Shown in pieces: positions 31,743 to 43,705 of a DNA stretch of 64,000 nucleotides. Each line of letters begins with the position of its first letter. Within the stretch, counting starts at the first letter, position 1. The translations under genes and the position numbers were made by a program. Origin of the DNA: Euborellia annulipes. Its lineage: Eukaryota; Arthropoda; Insecta; Dermaptera; Anisolabididae. Below the pieces are notes generated by a model that was not told where the DNA came from, searched no databases, and saw only the letters and a list, made by a program, of their open reading frames with translations. The DNA lies in the NCBI GenBank assembly GCA_023213315.1, contig JAKCPI010006215.1, positions 57,055-121,054 of the forward strand, in the 5' to 3' direction.

Positions 31743-34700
31743 TCAATCTGGAAATTTAATAGGAGTCGTAAAGAACTCTTGATTAAACGATTGCATTGTG
31801 TTTGTGTGCGTTTCAATGTGTTTCTTTAACGTCCTTAAATGGGAGAATTGTTTTTTACAAATTTCACACGGATAGGGTTTCACCACCGTATGAATACGCA
31901 AATGCGATTTCAGATGGTGAATTTGAGAGAATCCTTTATCACAAATTTCACAATTATACGGCCTTTCGCCTGTGTGTATTCGCAGATGAATTTTCAGATG
32001 GTGCAATTGGCCAAATTGTTTTTCACAAAAATCACAAGCAAAGGGTTTTTCACCGGTGTGAATACGCAGATGCCCTTTGAGATTGGACGAGCATGAAAAT
32101 TCCTTGCCGCATATTTCGCATTTATGTTGCTTTTCACCGGTGTGAATCCGCAAATGCGACTTGAGATGTTGACGGAGAGAGAATAATTTTTTGCAAACGT
32201 CACACTGATAGGGTTTTTCGCCGGAATGTGTGCGCAGGTGAAATTTTAGATGATGAGGTTGTGAAAATTGTTTGTTACAAATTTCACACGAATATGGCTT
32301 CTCTCCCGAGTGGATTCGCAGATGGAAGATGAGATTTTGCTGTTGGGTGAACTGCTTGTCGCATATGTGGCATTTGTGCGGTTTCTCGCCTGAATGTATC
32401 CGTATATGGGCTAAAAGATTCGCTTTTCTAGCGAATTGTTTATCACAGACTTCACAAGCGAACGGTTTCTCACCAGAATGAATTCGGAAATGTTCTTTGA
32501 GTGTCGCTAATTGAGAGAATTGTTTATTGCAGAAATCACATTTATACGGTTTCTCGCCTGAATGAGTGCGCAGATGCGATTTTAAATAATACAAACGTGT
32601 AAAGTGTTTGTTACAGATGTCACATTTATGCGGCTTTACGCCTGTGTGAGTGCGGATGTGTGACTTGAGTGAATCCATTCGAGAGAATTTCCGTTTGCAA
32701 ATTTTACAAGCAAATGGTTTCTCGCCTGTATGAACTCGAATATGATTAATTAGAATGGGCCTTTTCGAAAAACGTTTATTGCACATCTCGCACTTGAAGG
32801 GTTTTTCTAATGCTTCTTTCTCGTCATCTAAAAATAAACATTTTTCTATTAATTTCTATTTCTTTCTAAAATAAAGAGAGAACGAAAAAAAGAAATGATT
32901 GTCTTTACTCATATTTTATTATAACTATTTATGTATTGATCATAGGTCCTGAGGAAGGGCGCGACTGGCGTCCGAAACGTCGACAATCAAATAAAGAAAA
33001 TCTGATAAAAATTGATTGTATTTTTATCTGATTCAATTGTTCCTGGCTGCCTTGCTATCCTTATTTAAATTTTTTCTTTGCTCCTGTTCCTCTTCCTTTT
33101 GTATAAAATACAGTCACGTACTTGACAATGTGTAAGAGAAAGTTGTGTTTTGTGCTTGTCACACCAGATTTTTTGTGTCGATATATTGAATATATTTAGT
33201 TTCCGCCGATATTTTAGAATTCAAGTTGTAAAATTTTGGGAAGTTGGCCAAACAGAGTGTGACAGACGGACACTCCGCTATCAATGGAACAAAAAAATAA
33301 AATAAAATAAATTCGATGTTCCAACAGGAAATTGAATGAATTAACGTTGGCTATACAAAAGTAGCTGGATGCTTTGGGTGAAATTCATATTAAAAACATT
33401 TGATTCTTAAGGTGCGTACACATCTGCGCTCTGCTCCGCTCGCGAGGACCATGTTCGTTAGATTAGTACGGGTTTTGAGATGCTCGCGAGCTGCTCAAAC
33501 CCGCACTAATCTAACGAACATGGTGCTCGCGAGCGGAGCAGAGCGCAGATGTGTACGCACCTTTAAATGAAACAGGATAAAATTTCATGTGAGTGTTTAA
33601 AAAAAAAAAACATCGGTGGAAACTAAATACCGGTATATCTCGAGACAAAAAATCTGGTGTAATAAGCACAGAACACAACTTTAAAATTTTACAGTCTTAT
33701 AGAGGACGTTATGGAGAGTCCAGGAAAAATACTCGGGTCCGCAAATTCTCAAAAGGGGGAGCGCAAAAAAATCCAGAAAATGAATTTATCCAATGGAAAG
33801 CATCGAGTTTTGTCTTGTTTTATCAAAAATTTAAGCCAATTAATTAAAATAATTAAATCTCTCAAATAGAAAATAATAAAAATTGTTATATAATTAAATT
33901 CTTATTTTTTTCGGGGATGGGGCCGGATTGGATCAAGACAGACAGTCGGACACTACGCCATTATATATATACATTTTTTTAAGATAAGAATGTTATTTTT
34001 AAGTAAGCCACATTTCTATTTTCATTGCCTGGAACGTGATGACTGAAAAATTGAGCGTCCGCAATAGGCGGGCCCAGTAGATGGTCCAGGAAGGGTGAGC
34101 TTAAAATTAATATTCGATCAAATGACCCCTCTGTTTGCAACGCGCACTTTAGTGCAAATGCAAATTGGTTGGTAATGAAGTCTTGGGGGGATTGACTTTC
34201 TCCTTCCCTCTCTCATCAAACATAAAGGAGCTGGGAAAAAAGATTAATACACGATTTACCTCTTTGTTTTTGTTGTATTTCCAATTTGTTTTTTTGAATT
34301 GATTCTAAATTTGTTTCATTGCATTTTCTTGAATGTTTGTTTAAAAAGAAAATATTTATAAAATTTGTTTTACACAATTCACAGGGATATACAGGACCTG
34401 TAAGAGATAAACAAATTATTATTATTATTAATTGAGAAGAAGTCATTCACTCATAATTTATTCACCCCCCCCCCCCCTCTATTTATCCCTGAACAAATAA
34501 TGGAATGGCAAAAAAGGGCTATTTTAGAGATGTGAATTTGTCAGCTATAGAAAGCTGGTGCACTTAAATTCTGACGAAATATATAAACAGAATTTAGTGA
34601 GAACGAGTTTGAATATCAATTCGGTTTTGTCTACCAGCAGATGGGAGCCGACGGTCGAATTTCCTTGGAAACCCGCTATTGATTGAAGGTGACTTCCCTG

Positions 34701-35658
34701 TCATTCTAGCAAACAACTGAGTGATGACGATATAGTGACGCGAAAGTTGCTGGGACGGCAGCATCTTAATTATTTAGATTATCGGTTCAATGAAGAATAG
34801 AAATGGCTGTGGTGATGATTGACTAAAGAGCTCAATGTGGAAGGCAAGTTTTTATTTCTGCTGGCTGCCTTTCTCAGAGAGCTCCTTAGTCAATCAAGTT
34901 TTATTATGAATATTTCAGAATAAAACCCATAAAGCTCACGGGGGATAAGAAGCGAATCACAGAAATTTTTGTATATCCATGGAGGGGCTCGAGGCTAATC
35001 GGATAAACTGCGGATTACGAATCTAAAGTTGCTACCCAACTCGGGTTCAAATTCTAATGAATTCGTTTTTGTCATCCACTGTAAGCTTATGCCAAATCAA
35101 AGGTGATTAAATTTGTTTACAAGTTGAGAGCCACTTCTGGGTCGTAAACGACGGAATAGCGGGAGTTAGAATGTCTCTTTTTGTCTATATACGTGATTGA
35201 AATAAAATAGATTATGTATGTAAACACATTATGAGCCTTAAGTTGGTGAATTTTAGAATGATAAGATTTTGCAATTATATAATAATATAATAATGTTCTG
35301 TACGAATTAGAACAATAACTTCTGCACCAAGAGGAAATTCTTTTGATTTCACTCTTGCAGTTTGCGTTCTTTTATCCAAAAAATTCCCACGTAGTAAAAA
35401 AAAAAAAGGAAATGTATGCTATATTATTTCTAGAATTATATAATTGATCAAGTTTTATTTTTTTTTTATAGCTTAAACTCTAGATTTATTTATTAATCAC
35501 AAACATTAACATAATTTGTAAATGGACAGGGAAATGTCAAATGTAAGAGCGAAGAGGTTATAGATTAAAAATAATTTTATGACGTCTTTACCTATATGTA
35601 TTGGATATTTTATATCAAATTCCTCTTTTGTAGTCATTTTATTAAAATTCATTTCCAT
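31743..35658 (-). CDS. C2H2 zinc-finger protein, 12 tandem fingers
   Basis: Three exons join in phase to 429 codons plus stop: 35658-35592, 34397-34260 and 32827-31743. Exon 1 gives MEMNFNKMTTKEEFDIKYPI. Exon 2 encodes a separate Cys/His motif, CELCKTNFIN...HSRKC. Exon 3 holds twelve classical fingers (C-x2-C-x12-H-x3-H) with TGEKP/SGEKP linkers, from about residue 78 to the end. Such proteins normally bind DNA in the nucleus and regulate transcription; the target cannot be read from here. The fingers differ from each other in their helix residues, so selection has kept them distinct. The exon plan and phases match the gene at 48644-53132, so the two are paralogues. Intron 2 contains a hammerhead-like motif and a MITE. 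Confidence 0.9.
32937..32989 (+). ncRNA. Hammerhead ribozyme candidate in a zinc-finger intron
   Basis: GGTC, CTGAGGA (32949-32955), then a hairpin pairing GGGCGC with GGCGTCC imperfectly, GAAAC, GTC, GACAATCA. Stem I is GTC/GAC, an internal loop, then TGAT/ATCA. It is on the strand opposite to the host gene and is followed by AATAAAG and TGGCTGCC. Confidence 0.55.
33411..33561. mobile_element. Palindromic MITE, TTAA type
   Basis: A 151-bp near-perfect hairpin runs from GGTGCGTACACATCTGCG to its inverse. TTAA lies immediately left and a TTTAA run right. The termini resemble those of 46616-47014, which has clean TTAA on both sides. Confidence 0.6.
34398..35591. other. Intron 1 of the zinc-finger gene at 31743-35658
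   Basis: The intron holds a short inverted pair near 34825-34915 (TTGACTAAAGAGCTC and its inverse) next to CTGCTGGCTGCC, the usual tail of the hammerhead units with the ribozyme missing. I see nothing else. Confidence 0.4.
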
Positions 35659-36316
35659 TATATATTAAATTAGCTATATATTTTAAATTAACGAATTGAT
35701 TAAAATATAAGAAATAAATATCATCGTAAAGTTTGAAACACAATAATACCAAATTCATGGGAGGAGAAATTTTAATAAATATTTTTTTTCTTTTTGGTAT
35801 TTAATATTAAATTTAGCTTTCATTTACTAATTTCCTGCTTTCAAATAAAAATCTATCATTTTAATCGCTTTATCTAGGGTATTTAATTTTTAATAATTGG
35901 TTACAAAAAGAACATACTGTATAACCTCCAAATTTCAAATACCGGTATATACTTTAATTTCTATTGATTTCTAGGAACCGACCGAAACCTGGGTCTGAAA
36001 AGATGGGATGAGACTCGAATGCAAAAAAAAAAGGTCAAATGATTTGCGAAAGAGGAAAAGGTTCGGAAGTCTCCCTAAAAAAAAAGGTTAAATGATTTTC
36101 ACGGGAGTTTTCGGCCGAAACTAAGATTGAGGCCGGATATTCGTTTTCGGCTGAAAATCTTGTTTCGGTCGGACCCTATTGATTTCTGGGGGGAGATCGC
36201 CGGCAATTTTCAATATTCCCTGATTTTCAACAAACTAATTATAAAATCAAGTGAGAATGCTCTCTAATAATTGAAAACCCAAAAACATAGCAAATGTTAA
36301 ATACACATTGTGGTGG
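35659..36316. other. 5' flank of the zinc-finger gene
   Basis: AT-rich upstream region. I see no clear promoter motif. Confidence 0.25.
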
Positions 36317-36640
36317 CTAAAAGGGTGCTTGGTGTAGGGAGAGTCGCGGGTTCGGATCCCAGTCAGTCCGATGATTTTATTTAAGCCATTTGGATACCAA
36401 ATAAGAATGCCTGGACCCCAAATAAATATATTATTAATATAACGGTTATCGTCAAAGTCTTATATGGCTTAAGTAGCCGAAAAGACTGTGTGAATGTGTG
36501 TGTGAGTGTGAATGAGAAAAAAGTGTGAGTGGAAAAGAAAAGGCGAGGATCCGCCACAGGCGGGCCCGAGCCAGCTGGCTGGGAGTCCAGGGGGCAAAGC
36601 CCTCGGCTAGGCGTGAAGCCCGCCGCACCGGCTAGTTGTA
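36317..36640 (+). repeat. tRNA-derived SINE, composite
   Basis: The head has an internal pol III promoter: a box-A-like TGGTGTAGGGAG and a box B GGGTTCGGATCCC, as in tRNA-derived SINEs. The body (ATTTAAGCCATTTGG, CGTCAAAGTC) is shared with 45220-45453, 46300-46494 and 52554-52780. Beyond about 36540 the tail CCAGGGGGCAAAGCCCTCGGC...GGCTAG resembles a Helitron-like 3' end. Confidence 0.65.
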
Positions 36641-37507
36641 ATATAAACTCATATAAATAAAGTTAATGTATTCTTTATATTGTAATTTTTAAATTATAAA
36701 AAAATTAAGACCTATTTTATAATAAAATATAGATATAACACGTTAGGTTCTATATATTTTTTACAATTCCATTTACAAATAACAAGATTTTACAGACAAC
36801 TTTCGAGGCTGCCTCTTAACAAAAAATAAAAAGAAGAAATACGTAGTCTCACAGTTTCTTTCAATAATATGATAATTATAATCAAAGCTTATTGTTTTGT
36901 ATTTCCTATCATCAGATATTATAATGATTCTTTGAATTTTATAATCTTTTTCAGATGACTTTTTCTGTTAAGTATTTCTATTTATAGTTATTAATTACTA
37001 TTGTTATAAAAAATTATAAATAAAAAAAAAAAAAATAATACCCATATATAAGACAATACGTTGGAACTTTGCGTTCCCAATTAGAATATTAGATTGGAAC
37101 AAAAATGAGAAAAAACACTTTACGGAAGAATAAAAGTATCCGCGAATGCGGGAGATCTTTTTTTTTTTTTTGTTTAAAGTGCTACTACCTTCAGTAATAA
37201 ACATAAAATTCCATTGAGTAGGGGTTCCCAAAATACAGTCAACAAAAAAAAGACTTGACTTTAATTTTGCAATCTTGCGAATCCACCGTATTTACTTTGA
37301 ACCCATAAAATTAAAAAACAAATGAGATATTCTCGTAGTTTTGGTTTTATTAATAATTAAGCAAATATGAATGAAAACTAAAAATGAGTTTAAGATCAAA
37401 AACTTAAGAAATCAAGAAAAAAATTGTGAAATACAAGTGCAGAGTTGTGTGCACTGTTTTTGTGTAAAGAATGGATTGTAGCAATTCAATGCTCCAACCC
37501 ACCGTGA

Positions 37508-40500
37508 TTATGAATTTCTCTTATTTAGGGCATCTAATTTAACATTCATTTGCATTAGGAGATCAAACGCTGAATTGATTTTAATATCTATACTTTTTAC
37601 GTGATTATTCAAACTTAAAATGTCTTCTTGTATTTGATGAAACTGTTCATTTGTAATCTGAGAATAAATTGGCGATGCATTTTCTCTTCTTTGGTCATTT
37701 ACTGAATCATTCGTTGTCATATTTGATTTTTCAGGTTCACATTTTAAAGAGCAATCCACAAAATCCATTGGAGGTAATGTTATCTCTTCCATCTCGTTTA
37801 AATCGGTATCATCTTCTAATTCTTGTTTTATAAAAATCTCGCTATTTTCATCATTTGTTTCGAAATTCGAATTCATTTCTTGAAATGCAATATTTGCCTA
37901 AAATAATAAATAAATATATTAGTAATAATCTGTAATCATTGAAAAGCGTCCATATAAGAATATTTTTGTTAATAATCATTAATGAAAACAAAAAAGTGAA
38001 TTAAGAATTTATGTCGTTTGTTTGAAAGCCAAAATTAAATATAAAAAATAAACTTTTTCATAGTTCTTATAGTTTGTGTGATAATTTGGTCAAGCGTTTT
38101 TAGATAACTGCACATAAAATAAAAAAAATTTGAAAAAATAGTGGAACAGTTCAAAAATTGTATATATATATAAATGGTACTAGTGTATTCTTTCTTGGAC
38201 AATCACAGGGATTGCGCATCTGTAAACTAAAATAAATATATAAAAGGGTACATTCCAAAAAAAAAAATGAAAATAATACGTTTACTTCAAGCAAATGGTT
38301 ACACAATTGTAATAAAATTTTTATTTTGTTGTAAAAATGTATATTTATATTTTATTTTAAAAACATGAATCATCACTTGGCTCTAAACGTTTTCTGATTG
38401 GCTTGACGTCATGTGTTGGTATTGACATGGCCGGAGTTCAGTTTTAGCATTGTGAAATGTTTGCTAAGTGCGGAGAAAAGAAACTGTTCTGTTTGTCTCT
38501 TCATTTAATAATTATTTTCGTGTATTTATAAATATAAATTAACAAAAATGACTGATGAAGGCTTCGTTAAAGGCCAGTCTGATAATTTACCACATTTGGA
38601 CGTGTTAGTAATAACAGATTTCTTTTCCAATTCAGAATGTTTTGTAGCAGCTGAAATGCGAGGAAGTAAAACAAAATGGTACGTTTTAATTTACAAAAAA
38701 TTATATATTTATTTCTATTTTCTCCATTAAAAATTTTTTGTAATGAATTACAGTGAGAGTCGAGAATCATACGGGGATTCAGCTATTGGTTGGATTGGTT
38801 TCATGCCAAAATTTCGATGGATATACACGTTTTGAGGTCCCTTGAATCCAAAAAAGTGATTTTCGCTACACGGTCTGTCTGTGAACAAAATATCTCAAGA
38901 ACGAAAAAAGAGCTAGGAAGTTGACATTTTATATTTAAGTTAGGCACCCCCATGTGACTTGACACGAAGCTTTTGAACAAAATCGGCCAAAAAGTACTAA
39001 TACGTTACTGATATGCTTTTTCATTTTTTTTTTTTTATTTTCATAGGTCTCTTGGTCGGAACATTCAGTTTTTCCAATATTAATTTTAGAAGTAGATGGT
39101 GAAGGCAATGAAATTCCTTAACCGGGGAAAGAGCTAGAGAAGAACACTGAATGATTGTCTGTGTTAATTTACTACGAAAATATATATGTGTTTGAGAGGC
39201 GACCTCTTTACTGGAGCTTGTAGAAGGCTGATTTTCTTCTGTGTAGTTCGCAGAAGTGGAGGGGAGTGTTTTATCTTCAACTTCTCCAGATTCAAGTGGT
39301 AATGGAGGATTTTGAGTTTGAGAGGATGTTGAAGCTTCACTTAGTAGTTCATCCACTAATTGTCGTTTCTGACGTTTAACTGTAGAAGATCGAGGAGCTG
39401 CACTACGTTTTCTATTTCTGTCACTTTGGCAATCAAATATATGCGGTACTACTCCTTTTTTTATAACCTTCATTCCTTGCCAATTCATTATTTTGAGCTG
39501 CATAAAATTTTCCAAATCATTTTCCAACTAAAAAGAAAACAAATTTTTATAGCCTATTTTTATAAATAATAAATAATAAAATAAAGGATCTCAAACCAGT
39601 GACTCAATTAATTCAATCTCACAGATTCCAGGTTAGAGGAAGTTGGTCGTCTCAAGCTTACAAATAAGGAACAATGATTTCTCTTATTTTTTTATTAAAA
39701 ATTTTGGCCAACTTGATGCGCAATATAAGTTTCGTCCTATTAAGACGTCATCAGGGCCTGTAATAAATAAATAATCATCTTAAAATAATACCACACATCA
39801 GCCAAATAAAACAAAATACTTTTCACATAGAAAATAAATTCTTTTTTTGTCATGACTATCATTTTTTTCTCTTTTTTCCAAAATTTAAGTTCTTTTTCTC
39901 ACCTCATTTTCAGAAGATCCACATATATATTTTCAATCATTTCAAAAAGCTCACAGATGTTTACACGTGTACTATATGTATATATAATACAAGCCAAGGA
40001 TCTTTTATTTTTTCTTTTTTTACAATAAATATTTATATATATATACACGAATATACAAAAATAATCATAAAACAGCAATAGTTTTTTGACTACAAAAATT
40101 TATTTTATCTGGTTTTTCATGACAAAAAAAGAATTTATTTTCTATGTGAAAAGTATTTTGTTTTATTTGGCTGATGTGTGGTATTATTTTAAGATGATTA
40201 TTTATTTATTACAGGCCCTGATGACGTCTTAATAGGACGAAACTTATATTGCGCATCAAGTTGGCCAAAATTTTCAATTAAAAAAATAAGAGAAATCATT
40301 GTTCCTTATTTGTAAGCATGAGACGACCAACTTCCTCTAACCTGGAATCTGTGAGATTGAATTAATAAATAATAATTTACTTACATCAAAATGATCTTCA
40401 CACACAAATAATACCGAAGTTTTGGACAAGTCTTTTGGCTCCCTTCTTACAGAATTTATCCATTGTTTGCGGATTTTATCATTTCTTGGTACTTGAAGAA

Positions 40501-40591
40501 ATAATTTATTCGGAGTTTTCACTGATGTATTTGTGCAATGTGGCACTATACACCACTGATAATATTTATCCGACGATTTTCTTACATCCAT
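37508..40591 (-). CDS. THAP-domain protein
   Basis: Exon 1 (40591-40385) and exon 2 (39527 to about 39123) join in phase to a complete THAP zinc finger, a DNA-binding domain. It has CIVPHC, FLQVPRNDKIRKQWI, VCEDHFD and the closing VVPHIF (AVPTIF-type) box. After it come a basic patch (KRSAAPRSSTVKRQKRQ) and a Ser/Thr-rich region. A third exon, 37897-37508, fits in phase if exon 2 ends at the weak CCG/gttaag donor. It adds an acidic IKQE-containing segment and a probable coiled coil (QEDILSLNNHVKSIDIKINS), giving about 333 residues. The start is the ATG at 40591. Exon 3 could instead belong to another gene; the exon 2 donor is the least certain point. Intron 1 holds a large ribozyme palindrome. 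Confidence 0.75.
38404..38411. promoter_or_regulatory. CRE-like palindrome
   Basis: TGACGTCA lies 137 bases upstream of the ATG at 38548. It matches the consensus CREB/ATF site, but its role here is an inference from position only. Confidence 0.3.
38548..38795 (+). CDS. N-terminal exons of an unrecognised arthropod-type gene, truncated
   Basis: Exon 38548-38678 (MTDEGFVKGQSDNLPHLDVL...AAEMRGSKTK) has a good donor (TG/gtacgt). It joins in phase to an exon starting at 38754 after GAATTACAG, giving SKTKCESRESYGDSAIGWIG. The pattern of an aspartate-rich start, MRGxK and ESYGDSAIGW resembles the first part of an uncharacterised arthropod protein family that I recall as continuing into a SWIM-like zinc region. 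Here dispersed repeat A begins at about 38795 and the frame stops soon after. The gene is either cut off by the repeat or continues in exons I cannot find. It lies antisense within the THAP gene's second intron. Confidence 0.5.
38795..39050 (+). repeat. Dispersed repeat A copy
   Basis: The copy runs from about CCAAAATTTCGATGGATATAC through TTAGGCACCCCCATG to a T-run near 39035. It matches the copies at 14928 and 59500. Confidence 0.65.
39729..39754 (-). ncRNA. Hammerhead-like core, canonical CTGATGA
   Basis: On the minus strand: CTGATGA, C, GTC...GAC hairpin, GAAAC, then TTATATT. There is no GTC, but TTA could be an NUH triplet. Stem I is not obvious. Confidence 0.45.
40218..40243 (+). ncRNA. 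Hammerhead-like core, canonical CTGATGA
   Basis: This is an exact inverted copy of the core at 39729-39754. Confidence 0.45.
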
Positions 40592-40939
40592 GTTGTTTAA
40601 ATAAACCAAAAATATGCTTTATTCTCTAAACACCTCTGACTTGTTCAGGGAACCAAACGATTTACCAACAGGTTACGACATCAACATGGCGGCAAGCGTC
40701 AAGTCGTTTTGGCGCACAATTTGAATCACGTACTTTATTTATTAATTATTTCGTGATGCAGATTAATTGATTTGAATTAAAAATTTAATTAATTGAATTA
40801 TCAGATTAATTGATGCGAAATTATTTTTACTATAGCATTAGACATATATATAAATACTACTCAATAAATGAATAAAAACAAATACTTCGAAAAATGAGTG
40901 TTCCCTATTGAAAAGAGATAATTATCATTATATATATAA

Positions 40940-41170
40940 AGGGTGCCCCATAAAGGGGGGGGGGGGAATCTGGTGTGACTGGTCGCACAACACACAATTT
41001 TATTCTTATTTTCGGTAATTTAAAGGTGCATTCTGTACTTGTTTACCAGAATATATATACAAATCAAGTATTAATTTTTAAAATTTTATAGTAAAATAAA
41101 ATTTAATTCCCAAAAAAAAATATTTTTCTCAAATCTCGGGGTGAGGGGGGTATCCCCCCGTTCCGCCTTG
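40940..41170. repeat. Poly-G/poly-C bounded repeat
   Basis: A G-run (about 40958-40967) is followed by AATCTGGTGTGACTGGTCGC and TTATTTTCGGTAATTTAAAGG. A C-run near 41154-41160 closes it. Related pieces occur at 17266-17525, 46229-46260 and, inverted, 63510-63590. Confidence 0.45.
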
Positions 41171-42011
41171 ATTCCGATTGTATTTTGCTTGTGAAACCCT
41201 TAAGAATGTTTAAATAAATTAAAATCAAAATTCATACAAGGAAGTATCTATTTACGTATATAATTCGCAAATGTACATCTGTCAGTCACGCTCTATTTAG
41301 GCAACTTTCCCCCTTGAAATTTCGAAACGAAATTTTTTATGATAAAATTCTACAGGAAAATTTTTTTCGTCTCGAAATTTTCTAATACTTTTTGAGTTAA
41401 TAATTCCTTAAGTTACGATTTTTCCAATAGGAAATGTATAGCGAAATATTTGTGACCTTCCACATGAAAACCAAATCTTTACTGGGCTAAATTTTCAGGA
41501 GAGCCGATTAAAAAAAGTTCAAAAAAATCGATATTTTTTTTTTTTATTGATTCCGATTTTCTAAGTTTTTCATCTTATATGATGAAATATTCGATTTATC
41601 AGAATCGAGTATTTTATATACAAAATTTGAAAAAACAAGACTTTACTCATTTTTCTCAAAATTAGATTTTTCATAACCAAAATTTTAAAAATTCATATTA
41701 GAATAAAAACAAAGCGTGCTAATGATTTTTTTATTTAATTTCATTGTCAACGTTAGTTAGTATTAGGGGTCTGAAGTGACAAAAATTTATTTCAAATTTG
41801 TCAAAAAAGACCTTAAATAAAAAAAATTTAAATTTTATTCCTAAATCAACGATTCTAAAATTTACTCTTGCCTAGTACTATTATTTTCACTTTATATAAA
41901 TATCAAAGGACTTTGAGTAAATTAATGAGGATTGTCTGTAAGTGGCGTTATCTTTTAATTCGGAAGGGATACGGGAATCAAATGTTTTATTTTTTTTTTG
42001 CCATAGCCTAC
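41171..42011. other. Intergenic AT-rich sequence
   Basis: Runs such as ATTTTTCTCAAAATTAGATTTTTCATAACC suggest an old dispersed repeat, also seen near 61930. No gene is supported. Confidence 0.3.
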
Positions 42012-42984
42012 CTCTTCTAGAGTTGCAAATCCATCTCTTTGAATTTTGCATCTGTCTACTTTGAATTTACTTAGATCCGGTAGTAATGCAGGATTTTCTT
42101 GAAATTCAAATAAAAGGTGTTGAAAATTTCTTAATGGCCAATAAAACATATCGTCGCCCAGAACGGGAGAGTCGTTATCCTTTGGAAAACAATCTTTGAC
42201 CACCCATGTGGATGGAAGGAGACGCAGAAAAGACTTGCCTTCATCAACATCAACACCTTTGATTATCGAATATTTATTCACTGAAACAAAAAATAAAAAT
42301 AAATGAGAAACTTTGTTTAATTTTTCTTCTCCTGCAGGACAGTAACTGTAAAAAAATTGCTTCTCAATGAAGTCGCAAGACAAAAAAATATATATATATA
42401 TAAAATTGAGAAATATATAAAAAGGTGTCTATATCAATAGTGTAGTGTCATGAAAATTTTTTTTTTCACCTAGTATTTTGAATAAACTAAAATATAAAAA
42501 TGGATTCCATTTTTGTAATGGCAAATCCGATAATTTGTCTAAAATAGACATTACAATGGTATTAAATTTCATGAAGGGAAAGGATAGTTTATTATTAGGA
42601 ATTGAAGTTTGAAATCATAAGGTTGTTCGGACATTAAAGCACTTTATAATTTTTACTTTCTCTTATTTAATATATTATTAATCACTTTGACATAGGTATA
42701 AAATCATTTTTTGAAGCAGATCTGACGAAGGGTTATCGTGCAATGACGCAAAAAATTAAAAGTGTTAACTTTTGATTGTGATTACTTCTGCTCATTTCTA
42801 TGCTTTTATTTATTTATTTTTAATGAAAAAAAAATAATATTTAGTTACCGAGAGATAGTTTGAATTTCAGATATTTTTTATTCTGCCGATATTCTTTCGA
42901 TTTCTCCATCAAATTTTTTTTCCATTTGACGATACTTTCTCTCGCAAATCGTCCATTATGTCGAAACTGATTTGGATTACTCAT
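42012..42984 (-). CDS. Two-exon gene fragment, DUF4806-type N-terminal region
   Basis: Exon 1 (42984-42849) begins MSNPNQFRHNGRFARESIVK. It is followed by a donor (TCG/gtaact) and joins in phase to exon 2 (42280-42012). Exon 2 encodes KYSIIKGVDVDEGKSF, LPSTWVVKDCF, DDMFYWPLRNFQHLL and KCKIQRDGFATLEE-like sequence. The WV...YWP block resembles the short N-terminal module found in arthropod proteins that end in DUF4806. The predicted 135 residues lack any C-terminal domain. Reading on past 42012 adds 18 residues to a stop. A shorter decayed copy of exon 1 and its 5' flank lies at 55276-55462. The function of this family is unknown to me. Confidence 0.55.
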
Positions 42985-43259
42985 TGTAATATTTCAAACA
43001 GATTTTAAATAAAATAAGATTCACACTTTACAATATGATCAACATAAACAGCAGGGAATAAACAGCTGATAAATGCAATGTTGCCAGATCTATATGGCGT
43101 GAAAAACTGCCCAAGTCAAAAGTCATTTATTTTTGGTAATTAAATTATTAAATTAATACAATTAAAAACGATGATAGGTCACGACTAAATTATAATCATG
43201 AATTTATGCATTCAAATTTTTCATTGTATTACAAAAAAAAATTTAGATTCAATTATGAC

Positions 43260-43617
43260 CAGAGTTGGCAACTTTTATCCCGCCGAGTATAATACACGGT
43301 TTTATACATGTATAAAACTATCGCGGATAAAACTAGGCCGATGTATAAAACTGTAAAAAAACCAACCCCCCTCCCCTGAAAAAAAAAGATTTTCATATTT
43401 TATAATGTTCTAAAGCATTGACGATGTTGTTTGCTTTTTATTTAGTGAATAATATAATCAAAATGTTAATAATTGAAAAATGAAATTTTATTTGAATTTC
43501 CTTTCTCGTTGGGTTTGCGCATGCGCATCCAAGTTTTATACATTTTATACGTTTTATACAAGTTTTATCAGGAATTTTTGTATAAAACTGCAAAATCGTG
43601 TATAAAACACAACTCTG
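43260..43617. mobile_element. hAT-type MITE, copy 1
   Basis: The element starts CAGAGTTGGCAACTTTTATC and ends ACAACTCTG. It has a perfect 8-bp duplication ATTATGAC (43252-43259 and 43618-43625). Repeated GTATAAAAC blocks fill the ends. Confidence 0.75.
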
Positions 43618-43705
43618 ATTATGACTTACTGGGTACTATTCCTACCAACTTAAATGGAGACGTCGATTTATTTGTAAAGGCGGTGTAGGAGCCATGGGCC
43701 ATGGG

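Larger units (their letters stand above)
39602..40368. mobile_element. Large fold-back unit with two identical hammerhead-like cores
   Basis: Arms of about 250 bases (39602-39862 and 40118-40368) are near-identical inverted copies around a loop of about 255 bases. Cores lie at 39729-39754 (minus) and 40218-40243 (plus). The unit is entirely inside intron 1 of the THAP gene, so the pre-mRNA could form a very long hairpin. Confidence 0.7.

Noticed and set aside
42734..42765. CTGACGA followed by GGGTTATCG near 42731 as a hammerhead copy
   Set aside because: CTGACGA fits the box but no GAAAC follows and stem II does not pair.
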